From assembly GCA_000999315.1 (NCBI GenBank), contig LCFW01000002.1, positions 1 to 64,000 of the forward strand: a DNA stretch of 64,000 nucleotides, given 5' to 3'. Position numbers and translations under genes: made by a program. Below the pieces are notes generated by a model. The model was not told the origin of the DNA and made no database searches. It was given only the letters and a program-made list of their open reading frames with translations. Source of the DNA: Candidatus Peregrinibacteria bacterium GW2011_GWF2_43_17 (lineage in GTDB: Bacteria > Patescibacteriota > Gracilibacteria > UBA1369 > UBA12470). Of the stretch, positions 8,054 through 23,000 are shown in pieces. Each line of letters starts with the position of its first letter. Position 1 is the first letter of the stretch.

Positions 8054-11000
8054 TCTGACAATGAATATTCGTTACTTATTGCGTAAACTTCCGTATTGTC
8101 TGTGTTCGTAATCGCAGTATAAATGATATCGCCGGCCATCGCATCTTGTCCGTTTTCTATCGAAGAAGGACATGGGCAATACAAACACTCATCGGTAACA
8201 AAATAGATGCCCGGATCCAACTCCAGGAGCAGAGATCCGCTTATATAATCATCAGAAGGATCTAGGGGATCCGATCCTCTGTTCACCTCTACTCCATCGG
8301 GGATTCCTCCGTCGTCGGTGTCGGCATCATTTGGGTCCGTACCATACAAATCGGTTTCATCGTTATTATTTAACGTGTCACCATCCCAATCATCGTCGGT
8401 ATAGTCGAGAGGGTCCGTACCAAGGGAAGCTTCCTCGCCATCATATACGCCTCCATCATCCGTGTCGGAATCCGTAGGATCCGATGCGTAAATATTATTT
8501 TCTTCCCAATCGCTTAAGCCATCGCCGTCATAATCCACTTCATAGCAGTTATAAGCTTGTAAAGCCCTGACCGACATCTCTACAAATTCGTATCTGGTTA
8601 TTTCATGTGTCGGATCGGCGGCCTCTTCCGCCGTAAGTATGAAACTTTCATCTCCCGCAGGAGAAATCAAATACGGAGTCAAATCCTGAGCTATTTGCAT
8701 ATACGGTTCATACCAAGGTTCACCGACAGCAATATCTCCCAGATTTATAAATCCTTCTTTATCCAAAGCTTCAAGTATTATTTTTGCCGCCTCGGCTCGC
8801 GTTATACTCGCACCCGGTTTAAACGGAGCCATCCCGTTCGAATCAAGCTCGCCGAGATAGCCGGTAATGAAATCTCTCAAATAAGACTCTTTTGTCTCAT
8901 CATAATACCAAGCCCCGCTTTCATAAGAGATATCGTTAAACACACTCGGAGCCAAAGAAGCCTCGTCGCTCGGCGTTATACAAAGTATCGCCAAAATAAT
9001 CTTGGTAAATTCCGCCCTGTTTATTTCTTGATCGGGCATGAAGTAAGTAAGTCCATCAACATCGTAACCGCTCAAAATGCCTTTCTCCACCATGTCGTAA
9101 ATATCTATAAACAAAGGATCGTCAATCGAAATATCTTCGAAAGGCTCGACGACCGGGGACAACGGATCCATATCATTTATAAATTCGGTGTAATCGGAAA
9201 TTCCGTCATCATCGGAATCCGAATCGAACAAATCGGTTCCCAATGTCGCTTCTTGAATATTGCTTAAGGAGTCGCCGTCGGAATCTTCGGCATCATCGAA
9301 GTTGTCTAAAGGATCGAGTCCGTAAATAAGCTCGATTTCATCGGACACCCCGCCACCATCGGAATCTTCTTGCGCCATGTCGGAAGAGCCCTCCGACATC
9401 AATGGCAAACCAAGGTTTTGAGTGGTCTCTTCATAAACCGAATCGGAACTCGGAGAAATAAATATTTCAGCCATAACATCGCCCTCGTAATCCAAATTGA
9501 TCATAAGCGGCTCACTCAAATAATCGGCATCCTTCAGCGACAAATCGAAATTATCGTTAAGCAGATAAATATTTCCGTCGGATGTCGCCAGCGCGGCCCT
9601 TTCGCCGTCTTTTATGACCTCGATTCCACCGGGGAATAGGGGATCGGAGGCGCCTATTTTATTAATCTCGAATTCGAAATCATTAAGCACTTTCATGTGA
9701 ACGCCATTCAGTCCGAGTATGGTCTCGGCGGTGAACTCGAAATCCGACTCTTGAACCGTGACATCAACATTTGAATCCGTAACCAAAAGAATACTTTGCA
9801 AAATTTCACCGGTGGCAATCTCATAAACAATCAACCTCGTCGGCCACTCAAGATCGGTTGGTAAAACATCAACGCCGTATCTTTCATCCGTAGATAAAAG
9901 TTGAAGGGTCGAAGGATCGAACTCAGCAATAACCTCGCCATCACTATTTAAAATCAAAATAATGTCATCCAAATCCAGCCCCTCAATCTTATAATTGCCA
10001 TCCGAATCGGTGTAATATTTGCCGTTTTCATCGGCGGTATCGGTAATTACTTGTTCGATAATGCCATCTCGATCTCTTATCAAAATAAACGGCATGTCGC
10101 CGGCCGCCGGATCGGTATAGCCCGTAACTTCGTTATTTACGGTGGAAACGGTACTTATGTAAATATCCGGCACGTAAACATTTATCGTGATGGTTTGAAT
10201 CGCCGTATTGCCGGCTTCATCAATCGCTTGCAATTCAACATACTGCTCGCCGACTTCGTCATAAGGTCCGACTTCAAATGTCGCCTCTCCCGCAACTCCA
10301 TCCCAATAATAAGCGACGATATCGGACTCGGTATCAAAGGACCCTTCTGCGGAAAGCGTCATGGTGCTGAATATCGCCAAATCTTTAGTCAAAGGTCCCA
10401 CATCTATATAAGGGGTGCTTTCATCGGCGCAAATTTGCGGCGCCAACAAAACGGCGTTGGACGAAGTCGAATACTCTCCTTCGGCGCTTACACTCCAAAC
10501 TTTCGCGTAATAATTGCCGTTATCGAGCGTTATATCCAAAGTCGGATTTGCCGGATCGGACAACTCTTTATAATAATAAACTTGCCCGTTCGCAATCGAG
10601 ACGGTTCCTCCATACAACAAGGCTACGGTCGCACTTCCCGAATCGGAGTCCGCAATATCTCCTTCAAATAACAACATTCCTTCCGCCAAAGGTTGCTCGA
10701 CTTGCCTGTTCTCTTCGGAGGTATCTATGATTTCAACTCCGCCGTTTTCAACTCTGAAATCGAAATCAAAAGTGAAATTAGTGGGGACGACGAACACGGT
10801 GTTTTCTTTCAAAATCAGACTCATTTCGGATCCGCCGAGAGGGGAAAGATCAATCGTGATTTCGCTGTCCTGCAATGTATGTATGATGTCGCCGTTCGTA
10901 ACGGTAGTTTCGCCGTTTTTATAAACCGGAATTCTCAAATAAGAGTTCAAAATCAAGCCGCCATTACTTTCACTCACATAAGCGAACCCTTTTGAGATTT

Positions 11001-14000
11001 CGCTCAAAATAAACGGTGCATTTGCGGGGATCATTATCAAATCTTCATACGAACTTGCCAAAATAAGTTCGGAATCGCCGGTTATTTCGGTGCCGCCGGT
11101 ATAAGAATTCCCGGTGGAATCGCTTAATGTCAAAGACTCGTTCTCGGGAGAATTTAATACGCTGATAATCCCAAGCGGAGGATCATCGAAATCAAAAGAT
11201 GACGGACTTTCATAATATCGCACCTCGTAACCGACCGAATCCGTTTCCGACGAGAATGTCATATTGGCCTCTTCGTTACCTATATCGTTGCTGGCAAACA
11301 AATTGATACTCACTTCATTCGGCATAAAATAATCCAAGCTGGCAAGTCTCGGAACGCCGGAATAGTTGTCGAGATCGGAAGGATCATCGGAGTAATTTTC
11401 TTTTAAATAAACGGAGCCTCCATAACTGTAAACAATGTCATCATCGCCATCATTATCCATGTCGAACATAACTATCGAACTGTCCGCGGAAGCTTCGCCC
11501 GTATAACTTATGAGACGTTCGCTGACCTCCTCTTCTTCGTTGTAAATGAACAATCCTTTTGTGATCGGAGTAAGCGCGTTGTAAGAGGAGTCGGAGGTGT
11601 CATCTTCGGTAGTATCGGCAAACAATTCATTTACCGTGTCGGTCATATTTTCTTCAATATCGCTCAAATCTTCGCCAGTCAAATCGGCAGTCTCTTCCAA
11701 AGACTCGACAAAATCTCCGGCATTCGTCCATTCGCCATCATTGGTGTAGTCGGCAAGCAAATAAGGAGAGTCTTGAACTATCAGCCTGCCCAGACCGTCC
11801 CATCCGCTTCCCTCAATTTCATCATTTAACTCTTCGCTGTTTTCAACATAAGCCACCAATTGATCTTTCAGTTGAATCAAAGACGACGACGCGGTACCGG
11901 CCAGCAAATCTTCATATTGACCGTAATCTTTATAGGCGACTTCATCGTAAGAGGGGAGCTCCTCGGGCGCTACGGTATGTTGTCCGGCAACCAAAGAGAT
12001 ATCACCCGACATCGCATCATTATATTCGGCGACTTTTTCATTCAAATTCTCAAGCGCCTGCACAAACAGTACTCCTTGTTCGATTAAAATTTGATCTTCG
12101 TAAGAGCCAAGATCAACATCCACGTCGATTTCGGTGACGGTCTCGGCGGCATCCGTGACGGCGTCCGAACCCTCTTGCAAGACATCCGTTACTCCTGAAG
12201 AAACCTCATTAAATCCGGACACAAAAGCCGTCGGCAAAACATTCCAAACATCGGCGACCTGTTGCACGGCGTCAACTATAAACGTGGTTTCCGCGGACAA
12301 ATTCATTCTTGCGATAATTTCAATCCTTTGAACGAAATCGAAAGAGATCGAAGATGAACTGAACGACGCACTCACATCAAACGGGAATACGACATCAAGC
12401 GGTCTTTGAGTGAGATCTTCCATCTTGGTCTTGAGCTGGTTCTCCGGCGTAGGCATCAAACCTTGCCATACCAAACAAACGATTCTGATTATATTGCCTA
12501 TGACTTTCAACGCCACTTCGATTTCAGCATCCAAAGAAGGAACTTCCGGCGGAGGCGGTATATCGGGTAAATCCGGCAAAGACAAAGAAGGAAGTTCCGG
12601 CAAATCCGGCAAATCGGGCGGATTTGGCAGTAACGGGATGGAAGGTATTTCAAGCGCAACGCCGATAGTTGGCAAGCCGGGCAGGTCGAGAGATGGTATA
12701 TCGGGCAAAATCATCGGCTCGGCCTTAAAATCGAGCTCCGGTATGGTAAATTCAACTCCGGCCTGTATTTGCGAAATATCCAAAACTATATCCGGCAATT
12801 TCGGCAGATCTATAATCGGGATATCGGGTATAAAGACAAACAATTTCATTAAAAGTTCCATCAAACTGCCTCTTTGCGTCTTGCAACTTCCGCAGGAGTC
12901 TTGATAATCGATCGCAACTTGGAAAAGAGCTTTCCAGCTTTTGAAAGCGTCAATAACATCTTTCACAAACTGTCCCCAAGCTTCCACTCGTTCCATGTTC
13001 AAGAAAACATAGCCTCCGAAATAACTGACAATCGCGTCTATCCAACACACTATTTGTTCGACCAAAAGCACAATCGCTTGTCTGTATTCGATAATCTTCA
13101 TCGGCAATTCCAAATATTCGTCAATTGTTTGTATATTGGCCTCAACATTCGCGATAAGTTCATCAATACCTTGGACTTCGAGATTGAAACCGTTTTCAAC
13201 CCAATCCTCGCGGATTTCATCCCATTGCGCTTTGACATTCTTAAGCCATAATTCAGCCTCTTCTTTATATTTCAAAAACTCTTCCTGCGATAAACTTGGC
13301 ACAACCAATGTCACCGGCGTCACCTTGATATTCACTATCGGCAAACTGTTTACCAAAGTAAGAACTTTTGAAAGCCCGTTCAAATCGGTACTCTTCAACC
13401 CCGACCAACTTGTCGAAGGCACGAAAGAACTCGCGATGGATGACAAATCCGGCAAAATCAAATATATATCGGGCAAATCCAGCATTTGCGTAATCTCAAA
13501 CTTCTGCCGTTTCCACCACTCGGTGAATATCGAAGGAAATCCCGGCACTTGGATATTTGAATCGAAAGAAGACGAAACTTCGTAACTTCCCAAATTGTAA
13601 TTGTTAAATCCGCCACTGTTCCCGCCTCCGCCCGAAGACGATCCCGAATCCGATGAAAATATGGTGGAAGCCCCTTCCGTAATCATCGCCCCGGCCGCCG
13701 ACAGCGCGGCGGAAATGGCCGAATTGATCGTGTCGCATATGCCGGTCGCCTGCAATATCGGCAAGTTGAAAGCCCAGCACATTCCGGTCGGATAAGGTCC
13801 GACACAAAACGCGGTTGCGATCCCCAACGTGGTTGTTATATCCAAATAGATTCTCAAGAAAGAAGTCGGCGCGTCGCATACGAATCCGATACACACAAAC
13901 GGCGGTGGCGACATCACTCCGAAAATCGGGAAACCGGGGAAATATCCGGTCGGGACACCGAAGAAATTAAAAGCACCCATGCTCAAAAAAGCCACATTCA

Positions 14001-17000
14001 GCGGACTCGCTATGCATCCTCCACCGCATATGAATGACGACAAAACCTCTTCAACCGCACCCGCAACCTCATCCGACACAAGTTCCACATCAACATCAAG
14101 ACTCAGCGCCTCTGCATCCGGCACTCCGTCGTCCTCACTCTCTTCGCTTTCTATAGCCATTTGCGAGATATCGTCAACATTCGGCACCAAATCCCAGTCG
14201 TCAATCAGTCCGTCCGAATCGGCATCGTTATTTCGCTGGCTCATGATACTGTCCAAAAACGCCGGCAATTCATCCTCTTCTTCGGTCTCGAGATCGTCCG
14301 GCGTGCCGTTATCGTTATTGTCCGTATCGAAATCTATATTCGGGAGCCCGGCATTTGCCAAAACTTCTTCTATAAGATTTTTGGAAACCTCTTCGGTGTC
14401 AACCGCATCCGAAGTCGTTTCCGTATAATTGATTTTCCTTGTTCCGGTAAGCAAACTCAAAACTCTTCCATCGGACTCTATGTAAGAGCCGTTCGAGTAG
14501 AAATAAACAACCTGCCCGGTCGGGTTTCCGACAGGGGAGGCGACAACATCCGGATAATCGTCATCAACATAATCGTCAAAATCGTTTCCCGTGGAAATAT
14601 TCACTTGCGGGACTGACAAAACATAAGCGCTGTAAGAAATATCAATGCTGTCTCCCGCGGGCAAAGTGATGCCGCGAATTACAAAAGGCTTGTCGGTGGC
14701 GCCGGTCTCGATAATTTCCATGCCGTCGAAACTTTCCAAATCGGGATCGATAAGTCCCGACACGGTATCCGCGAGATACAAATCATCTATCTGCGCAGTC
14801 GAAGAGTTCGTAAGTGTTATCGTATATTCTATTTCATCTCCGGGTTCGACGATGCCACCGTTGACATCAACCCCGTATTTTGAAGCCGATTGAGCCTGCA
14901 CGAAAGCAACCTCTTCCATCACTTGCGCATCTCCCGAATCAATTTCAAGCGAACCAATATCGGTACCCAAAATATCTGCAAAATACCCATCGAGATTGTT
15001 ATCTCCGAATTTTTCATCAAAGGATGAGAAGCCCGACGCCGCATCTATCGGCAAATCATAAGTGGTTGCGTCATCCTCGATCGTCATCCCTTCATAATAA
15101 ACAAAAACCTCTTCCGCCAAATTCGCCTCGTCATCAACTTTTATACCGAGATTGCCCAAATAATCACCCTCGCCGTCTATCTTGCCGTTTTTATTATAGA
15201 AAACTTTAATCGTTCCGACATTATCCGACGTAATCAAATCGGCGTAATCATCATTATTCATGTCCTCCGCCAATATTTGATAAACCTGATCGCCTGTATC
15301 CAGATCCAAATTTTCTCTTATAAACTGCCCCTCGTTATTTTTATAAACATAAACGCAAACTTCACCCTCGATACACGCATCTTCAGTGGTCACAACGAGA
15401 TCTTCATATCCGTCCAAATCGAAATCCGCATGGTCGAAACTCAAAATCCCCGTAACTATATTCAACAAAGTTCCGCGATCCTTAAATCGTTCTTCCGAAT
15501 CGTAATTTTGTAAAAGTTTAATCTCGCCGGTTTCATAAGCGATCAATAAATCTTGTAGCCCGTCATTGTTGTAATCCAACGGCACCATGTCTTTAATCGT
15601 ATCTGAACTTGATAAAAGCATTCTGCCGATGTCTTTGGTATAACCCAGCGTATTTACGTCGTTTTGATCATGTATTGAAATTGTCGGGTCGCCGAGCAGT
15701 ACGCCGATTTCGGAAACCGCATACTTGTTGGATTCGCCAGCCGTGTTGCCGCCCGAAAATAATAAAATATTTTTGTTATCGCCATCGAATCCGATTCCCC
15801 CTTCGTTCTGTGCTTTATCCAAAGAAGTATAGCCCAAGGATGGAGCTTGGCTCGACGGCAGAGTTGATAAATTATCAACCAAGAAACAACCTTTCGGATC
15901 CATACTCGAATTGCCGCTGAATGAAAGTTCGAAACCGTATTCGGTACTCTCGTACTGCTTTATGTAAACTCCCGGATCAAGAGATTTATAACCGCTCAAA
16001 TCAAAATCCATGTCGAGAAGATGCACGTCGTCGAACGAATTCGGCACGAGCAAAACTGTCGCGATTTCAACACCTCCGACAGTAACCGCGATCGCCGGAT
16101 AATCGTAATTCGTATTAACACTTAAGTCGTAATTTGCGGAGAATAATTTAATTTGTCCGTTGGCGGAAAGTCTCAAGATTTCATTGTCGTCATAAAGCAA
16201 ACTCAAAGAATTATTCAGCTTGGAGAATTTTTTCTTGATCGAATAATCTTCCGAATTCACCGCGATGTAAGCTCCCGGATCCGCGACCTGCGTCAAATCG
16301 GTACTCTCGTAAACACCGTTGGCTTCGTCGAGAATTATCAAAATTTCCGCTAAAGTGAGATTCGCGGGGTTATCTTGCCAAATAATCTTCATCGGCAAAT
16401 CTTCGCTCCCTCCGGGGATAACATCTTCAACCAAGAAATTACCCTCGATAAGGGTGCTTTTACCAGTCGAATCCAATTGCATCAAGCGCTTATGCGGTTC
16501 CGGCTCATCCAGCAAACTTATCACTGCCTCGGTCTTGCCGTTGAATAAAAACCACCCTCCGAAATAATCTTCATAAGTGACTTGCCCGACCGAAGCGCCA
16601 AGAAGATTCGCATACAAAACATTCGGATCGATATCTTGCATCTCTTCGCTGGTCAAATCGCTTCTCACGCTTAAATTCAAAGTCCCCGACATCAAATTGT
16701 TTGCCGACGCGACAACATTCATAAATCCGCTCACATTGCCGGCGGTTGCCGTAAATGTTGCGGTGCCTTCGCTCGTATAAATCATGTCGTCGCTCAAACT
16801 TCCATACTCTTGCGACGCCTCGGTAAGCCGAACTTCGACCTCCGTGGCCGAATCGTTATAGGCGAAATTTCCATATTGATCGTAAGCTTTCAAAACGATC
16901 TCTTTATCCTCCTCGGTCATGATCTCAACATTCCCATCCGAGGTATCCAATCTCAATTCATGCACGGGTCCGGGCTCGAGAGTAATCAGCGCACTTCCGG

Positions 17001-20000
17001 GGTCGGTTCCCAAAGAAGACGCCATCACATAAGCATCTCCGGCTACGGTACTTGCCAAGAACGTTCCGGTTCCGGTCCCATCCGACAACTGAATTTCCGA
17101 TGCCGAAATCAGAGATCCGAAAGTATCGTCAAGGACGTTCAAAACGACATTCGGATTAAAGCCGGCAAGTATATTCCCGGCGGAATCTTTCGCATAAACA
17201 TCAAACGCGGTTTCCGAATAACCGTCCGCGGTCAAAACCGAATTAACAGAATCAACTTCAAGATAAATCCCCTCCAAAACGCTAATATCCAAGTTGTTAC
17301 CGTAATTACCCAGATTTGCAGTCAACGTGGTCGTCCCTGCATCTTCGCTCGATATAATCGCAAAAGTGGCATACCCTTCATAAGTTGTAATTTGTATGCC
17401 GGACAAAGTATCATCCTCATCCATAACATCCGTAAGCGTGCTTCCGCCCGAAATATCGAGAGTGACAATATAAGGTTCGCCGTACGCGATATTCCCATAT
17501 TGATCATAAAGCATCAAAATCCCGTCCATTTTGTTCACACCGCCGGCCGACATAACCGTAGATTCCGTCATAAATTCGAGGTGAATCGGTTCGCCCGGAT
17601 AAACATCAACCTCTGTCGTCTCGGCGGGGTAGCCGCTGGTGATTTCGGCGGTTACTTGCACAATCCCGGAATTCGTTTTTGCGATGACGGAAGTTTCCGC
17701 GATGCCGTCTTTCACCGCGACATTTTGACGATCAATCTCCGCGTAATCCGCTCCGTCCGATATTATGAATGTAACGACGCTAGAGTCATCTTCGATATCT
17801 ATCTCTCCATCTTCATCCAAAACTTCCGCTCTCAAATACAAAGTCGAATATCCATCGGCGGGCAATTTGCTTAAATAAACAATATTTTCACTTATAATCG
17901 TTTCTACGTAATCCTCCGAAGAATAAACGAAATCTCTTTGCCAATTTTCTCCTACAGCGTAAACACCCGACTCCAATTCCGATATCCAATTATCATCGCT
18001 TGTATCGAGAGGGTCCGTCCCATACAAAAGCTCCAGCCCGTCTATAACCCCACCATCGTCGGTATCCGGATCATAAGGATTCAGCCCGTAATTATTTTCG
18101 CCGTTATCGCTTATAAAATCGCCGTCGAAATCAATAAACCCAATATCGACAGGCTCGGTGAATTCATACTCGTTCAAATAATCGTCGGAGGAGTCGAGCG
18201 GATCCGTTCCGTAAACAACCTCCGCGAAATCCGACACACCGCCTTTATCGGTATCCCATTCGTTAGGATCGGTGCCGTAAGAATAACCCTCCTCATTGTC
18301 CGATAAAAAGTCGAAATCCGCATCATTCAGTCTGCAATCATTTATTTCTATCAAATGCACTATCATCATCGCGAATTCCGCCCTTGTGATATTGCCGGTG
18401 AGCCAATTCACAAAAGTCCCGCCCGAAGATATTTGATCATCAAACCAATCTTTAAACATATCCCCGCTGTAATGATCAACCTCTATGAATTTGTCTGTCG
18501 GGAACAATCCCAATTCCTGCGCTTTCAAAACATAATTGTAATACCAAGGCTTGTCGGTTCCGGCGTAATCGCTGGAGGAATAAGCGTTCGAATCGGACAA
18601 TTTCTCTGCCGCCTCCAAAATAACTTTCGCCGCTTCGGCTCTGCTTATGTAATTTGAAGGCAAGTAATAACCTTCAAAGTCCCCACTTTTATATCCGGAA
18701 ATCAACTCCTCGTTTTTAGACTCCGCGACGCAGTAATAAAGGCCGTCGGAAATATTCGTATCCGGGAACGGATCGGAATTGTATTCCCCGGCAACCTCCG
18801 CTTGTACCGCCTCTGCGAAATCGTTGCAATATATGCAAAGCCCTCCAAGATTCAACTTGGTGAACTCCTCGCGCGTTATTGCTTTATCCGGTTTAAACGT
18901 GCCATCTTCATATCCGCCAATCACTCCGCGCAAATATAACTCCAGCACGTTGGCATAAGCCAGGTGTTCGGCATTCATATCGGAAAATAGGGGAGCACCG
19001 CTTGAATTCAAAGGATCATAGCCGTTTTCCACCTCTTCCCAATCGCCGTATCCATCCGAGTCGGTATCCGGCAAAATCAAATTTGTTCCGATCGTATATT
19101 CGAACAAATCGTTAAGCCCGTCCGAATCCGTATCGGGCAACGACGACTCCGCGGATGCGGTTTTTATATCAAATAAACTTAAATAATCTTTACTGTTTTC
19201 GGGCTCTATAATCTCAACGCTCGGCTCTTCGAAATTCACTCCGATTCTTACCTCGCCAACCTTAATCTCCGCAACATTTATATCCATCACGGACGCAAAA
19301 TTCGGATCTTTAAGCGACAAAGAAACATCAAGATCCTCTCGCACGAAAACTTGTCCGTTGCTCTTTATCGCCGCGACCGGCCTATCCTCGTTTTCCCAAA
19401 CCCAAACTTCATCCGTCGAGCCTTGTTTGAACTGAAAATAATAATTATCCGAATCGTTGGTGTCCATCGCTTCCACGTTTTGATTTCCCGTAAACTCGCT
19501 CAAGCTCCTCTCTCCCTCTTGAATAACAATCTCTTCAACTTTCGGCACGACATATAAAACGCCGTAATCGTTGAAACTTATTCTCGTCGGCAAATCGGCT
19601 TTCGCCGGCAGAATTTCGGTCGTAACCGACTCGTCCGAAAACTCAATCGCACCGGTTTCCGCATCAACGGTGACCGCAACTTCGCCGGCTCCATTTAATA
19701 ACACCAAATCTTCAAGCTCGGTACTTGTATAAATTTTCTCGGTTGTAACGGTCTCAACATCATAAGTGTAAACCTTAACTCTTCTGGAAGTGCTGGTCAG
19801 ATATGTATAATCGGAGTTGTTAACATAATCGTTGTTGAGAGCTTGCGCTTGGAGCATCATCTCTCCCGCTTTTTGGGTTGTGGTTAGAGTGAAACTCGCT
19901 CGACCTTGGTAAACCGTGGCAGGATTCTCGCTGGTTATTTGCCCGTACTCGTCACCTTCGATCAAATAAAGTTCAACTTGAGTAAAATTATCTTCGGTAT

Positions 20001-23000
20001 TCAAAGCGCCATATTGATCTTTCAATTCCACGGTTACTTCGATACCGCTCACGCCGTCGGCATAAAGCATCTTCGAATTATCGGCTGATATTTTTATGTA
20101 ATCCGACACGGCGGCGCTGTCGGCAATCCCGTCATCATCCGAATCATAAGCGCGACTTGAATCGGTACTGTCGCCGACACAAGCGCTTTCCGCTCCTCCG
20201 GCGCAACCAACCGAAACCGGCATCGAACTCCCAACCGTGGAAAGCGAATCGATCCACACCAAAATCATCTCGAGCCAAGTGAGAAGATCCACAGCCTCAA
20301 AAGAGTCCTCCTCGGCTTCATCGCTATCAACCGGATCTTCTTGTTTCGGCAAAGCGTCGGGGTTGTAATTCAAGTCCGGATTATTTAATTCGGTATCGGG
20401 ATCGTCAACTTTCGCTTCGCCATTGAATCCGAAATCATATCCGAGCTGATTTCCGCTACCGACTATATAGGCGACTTCGTATCCGTTATCCGGGTCCGAA
20501 ATAAAAGCGTCGTCTTCACCCAAATAGTGCGACATCACATACTCATGTTTCTCATCTATATTCATATGCATCCACGCGAGCGCGTCTTCAATCATTGCCT
20601 CATCCATGTAGTCCACAAAATAATCTTCAAGCAAAGTTTCATACGCATCTCCGCCTTCCATCTCCGCAATTACGGAGTCGGTATCTTGCAACATATAATA
20701 AAAATCCGCCGCATTTTCCGCGTCAAAAACATTCGGATAATAGATTTCCGCATACTCTTCATTTTGATCCTGAAAAGAAACAAATCTCGGATCGTCTATC
20801 GGCAAAGCTTCCGAAAACTGAGTGTCAACTTGCGCGGTGATCGTCGCGGATGTCGGCGCTTTATGTTCAAAAACGCTTGATATCGAATAAGCCTCGCTTT
20901 CGTCGGTCGTGAAAGCGTCCTCGAAAACACTGATCGTTTCATAGAAAGACGGATCCTCCTCGTCTTTCACGTAATATTTATTCACATAAACGTCGATGGA
21001 CTCTATATAATCGTCATCAACTTCGAGCGTATATCCTCCCGTATCTCCGGTCAAAAACGCATTCAAATCATCTTGGCTGTCGGGATCGTAACCGATCATC
21101 TCAAACACATCGGCGAGATCCATATATCTGTCTATTTCGGGCATCTCGTCCTCATCGTAATCATCCTCAAGCTCGTCAATCATGTAATCGTAATCGTAAA
21201 CCGGAATATCGTACAAACTCGGGTAAGGTATATCGTAAGCGCCATCATCATCTCCCAATTCATCAATGATGTCTCGTACTTGCATGGCGAAATCTTCCTC
21301 ATCGTAATCGCCGTCTCCGTCTTGATCGTCGGTATCATCCTCATCAAAAAGTTTACTAACCTCTTTCGTGAACTCTTCGGCGTAATAAATATATCCCTTT
21401 TTATCTTCTTCAAATAAATGGAGAAAAGTTTCCCCCCAACTGTCATCGGTGAAGAAAGAAGTTATAAAAGTATCTCCCAAAAACCCCTTAAGTTCCCGGA
21501 AATTATTACAAGCTCTGTAGTCAGGTGTTAAAGATTCATCGCCTCCGTTTTCCGCCGTAATCTCTTTTGTTCCGACATTGCTTTTAACCGATTCACTCGC
21601 TATTTCGGGGAAGCAAAAAGTCAGATCGGCGATGTCATCCCCGTAAACTTCCATATTCGCATAACTTCCGTAACATCCGCCATAAGGCTCACCCTCTTCT
21701 TCGTACTCTCCCGCGGTGTTGTAATCGTAAACCCGGAGCCCCTCGACCAACTGCGCACCACCTTCTTCGTCGTCATAAGTACCCATATACTCCGAACATT
21801 GTTGCACCTTCGTAACTTCCAAAACCGGCTGTCCCAATATAACTATGTCAAAAGGATTCGGGATGCCAAAACTGGAAGTCACCGAATGATTCACGAAATA
21901 AATCGGATCTCCCAAAACCGAAGGTCCATCCTCGAAATTAAATTCAAGTTGAATATTAACATTCGCAATAAAAGAAATATCCCTCTGTACATTCTCCACA
22001 AAAGAGTCAACTTGCGTTTCGGCAAGATCGTTTACGGCGCGTAAATAAGTGATGGTGAACTCATCTTTTTTACCTATCAAGGACATCGGCGAATCCAAAT
22101 CACTGCTCGTAGATCCGTCCGAATCGGTATAGCTCGACCAATATCTGCCCGTATAATCGACAAACTCTCCCGTTTCGGCAACAACTTTCTCAAAAAGCTC
22201 GTAATATCTTTTCGTCAGCTGTTCAAAAAAAGTCTTGGTTTGTATATCCGGCAAATCATCGAAAGCCGAAGTGTCGTCATCATCGCTCTCTCCCATATCT
22301 TCATCCTGTGTACCATCGCCGTCCCCGTCATTGTCGGTATCGGTATCTTCATCGCAATAACCATCTTCATCGTCATCCCATTCGGGATGATAAATCACCT
22401 CCGCATCATAACACCTGTCGTCAATCTCGATCATACTTGTTTGCAAAGTCCCTTCATTGTTATCCCTGTCTATCTCTGTCCAGCAAACATCACCTTCCGG
22501 GCAAACATAAGGGTCTTCATCCATGAACAAAGCCCCCCACTCTTCTTGTAAATCTTCATCTCTTAATTTGAATAAAAACGGACTCGATTTTTTCTCGGGG
22601 TCCCATCCCGCCATAAGTTCAACACCCGTTGGCCATCCATCATCATCCGTATCGCGCCCGTCATTATCATCATCAACATTGCAAGCGCCCGGGCATCCGT
22701 CGGAGTTAAGATCGCCGACGGTATCTTCATCGATTTTCCCGTCTCCGTCATTGTCGTTATCCGCAATTCCGTCTTCATCAATACTGCCATCTTGATCGTT
22801 ATCTATTTCGTCAAAAGGATCGCCGGGATCCTCGTCTACCAAGTCATCCCCATCATTATCTATCCCGTCTTCGGGATCTTCGTCCACCAATCCATCCTCA
22901 TCATTATCCAAATTATCTCCGGCGGAAACCGTACCTACGGCCTCAATATACAAATCTTCCGCAAGATGTTTGTTATATCTGTTGTAAGCCACAGTTTCCC

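Noticed and set aside
16810-17874. 354-codon plus-strand frame opposite the giant gene
   Set aside because: It lies wholly antisense to a coding region with clear domains. Its product is Arg/Ile/Asn-rich without motifs, a shadow of the acidic, Asp-rich gene.
22280-22930. Short-period repeats that might be a CRISPR or microsatellite
   Set aside because: The repetition is GAT/GAC-rich codons of calcium-binding Asp repeats within the giant gene, without constant repeat and spacer structure.
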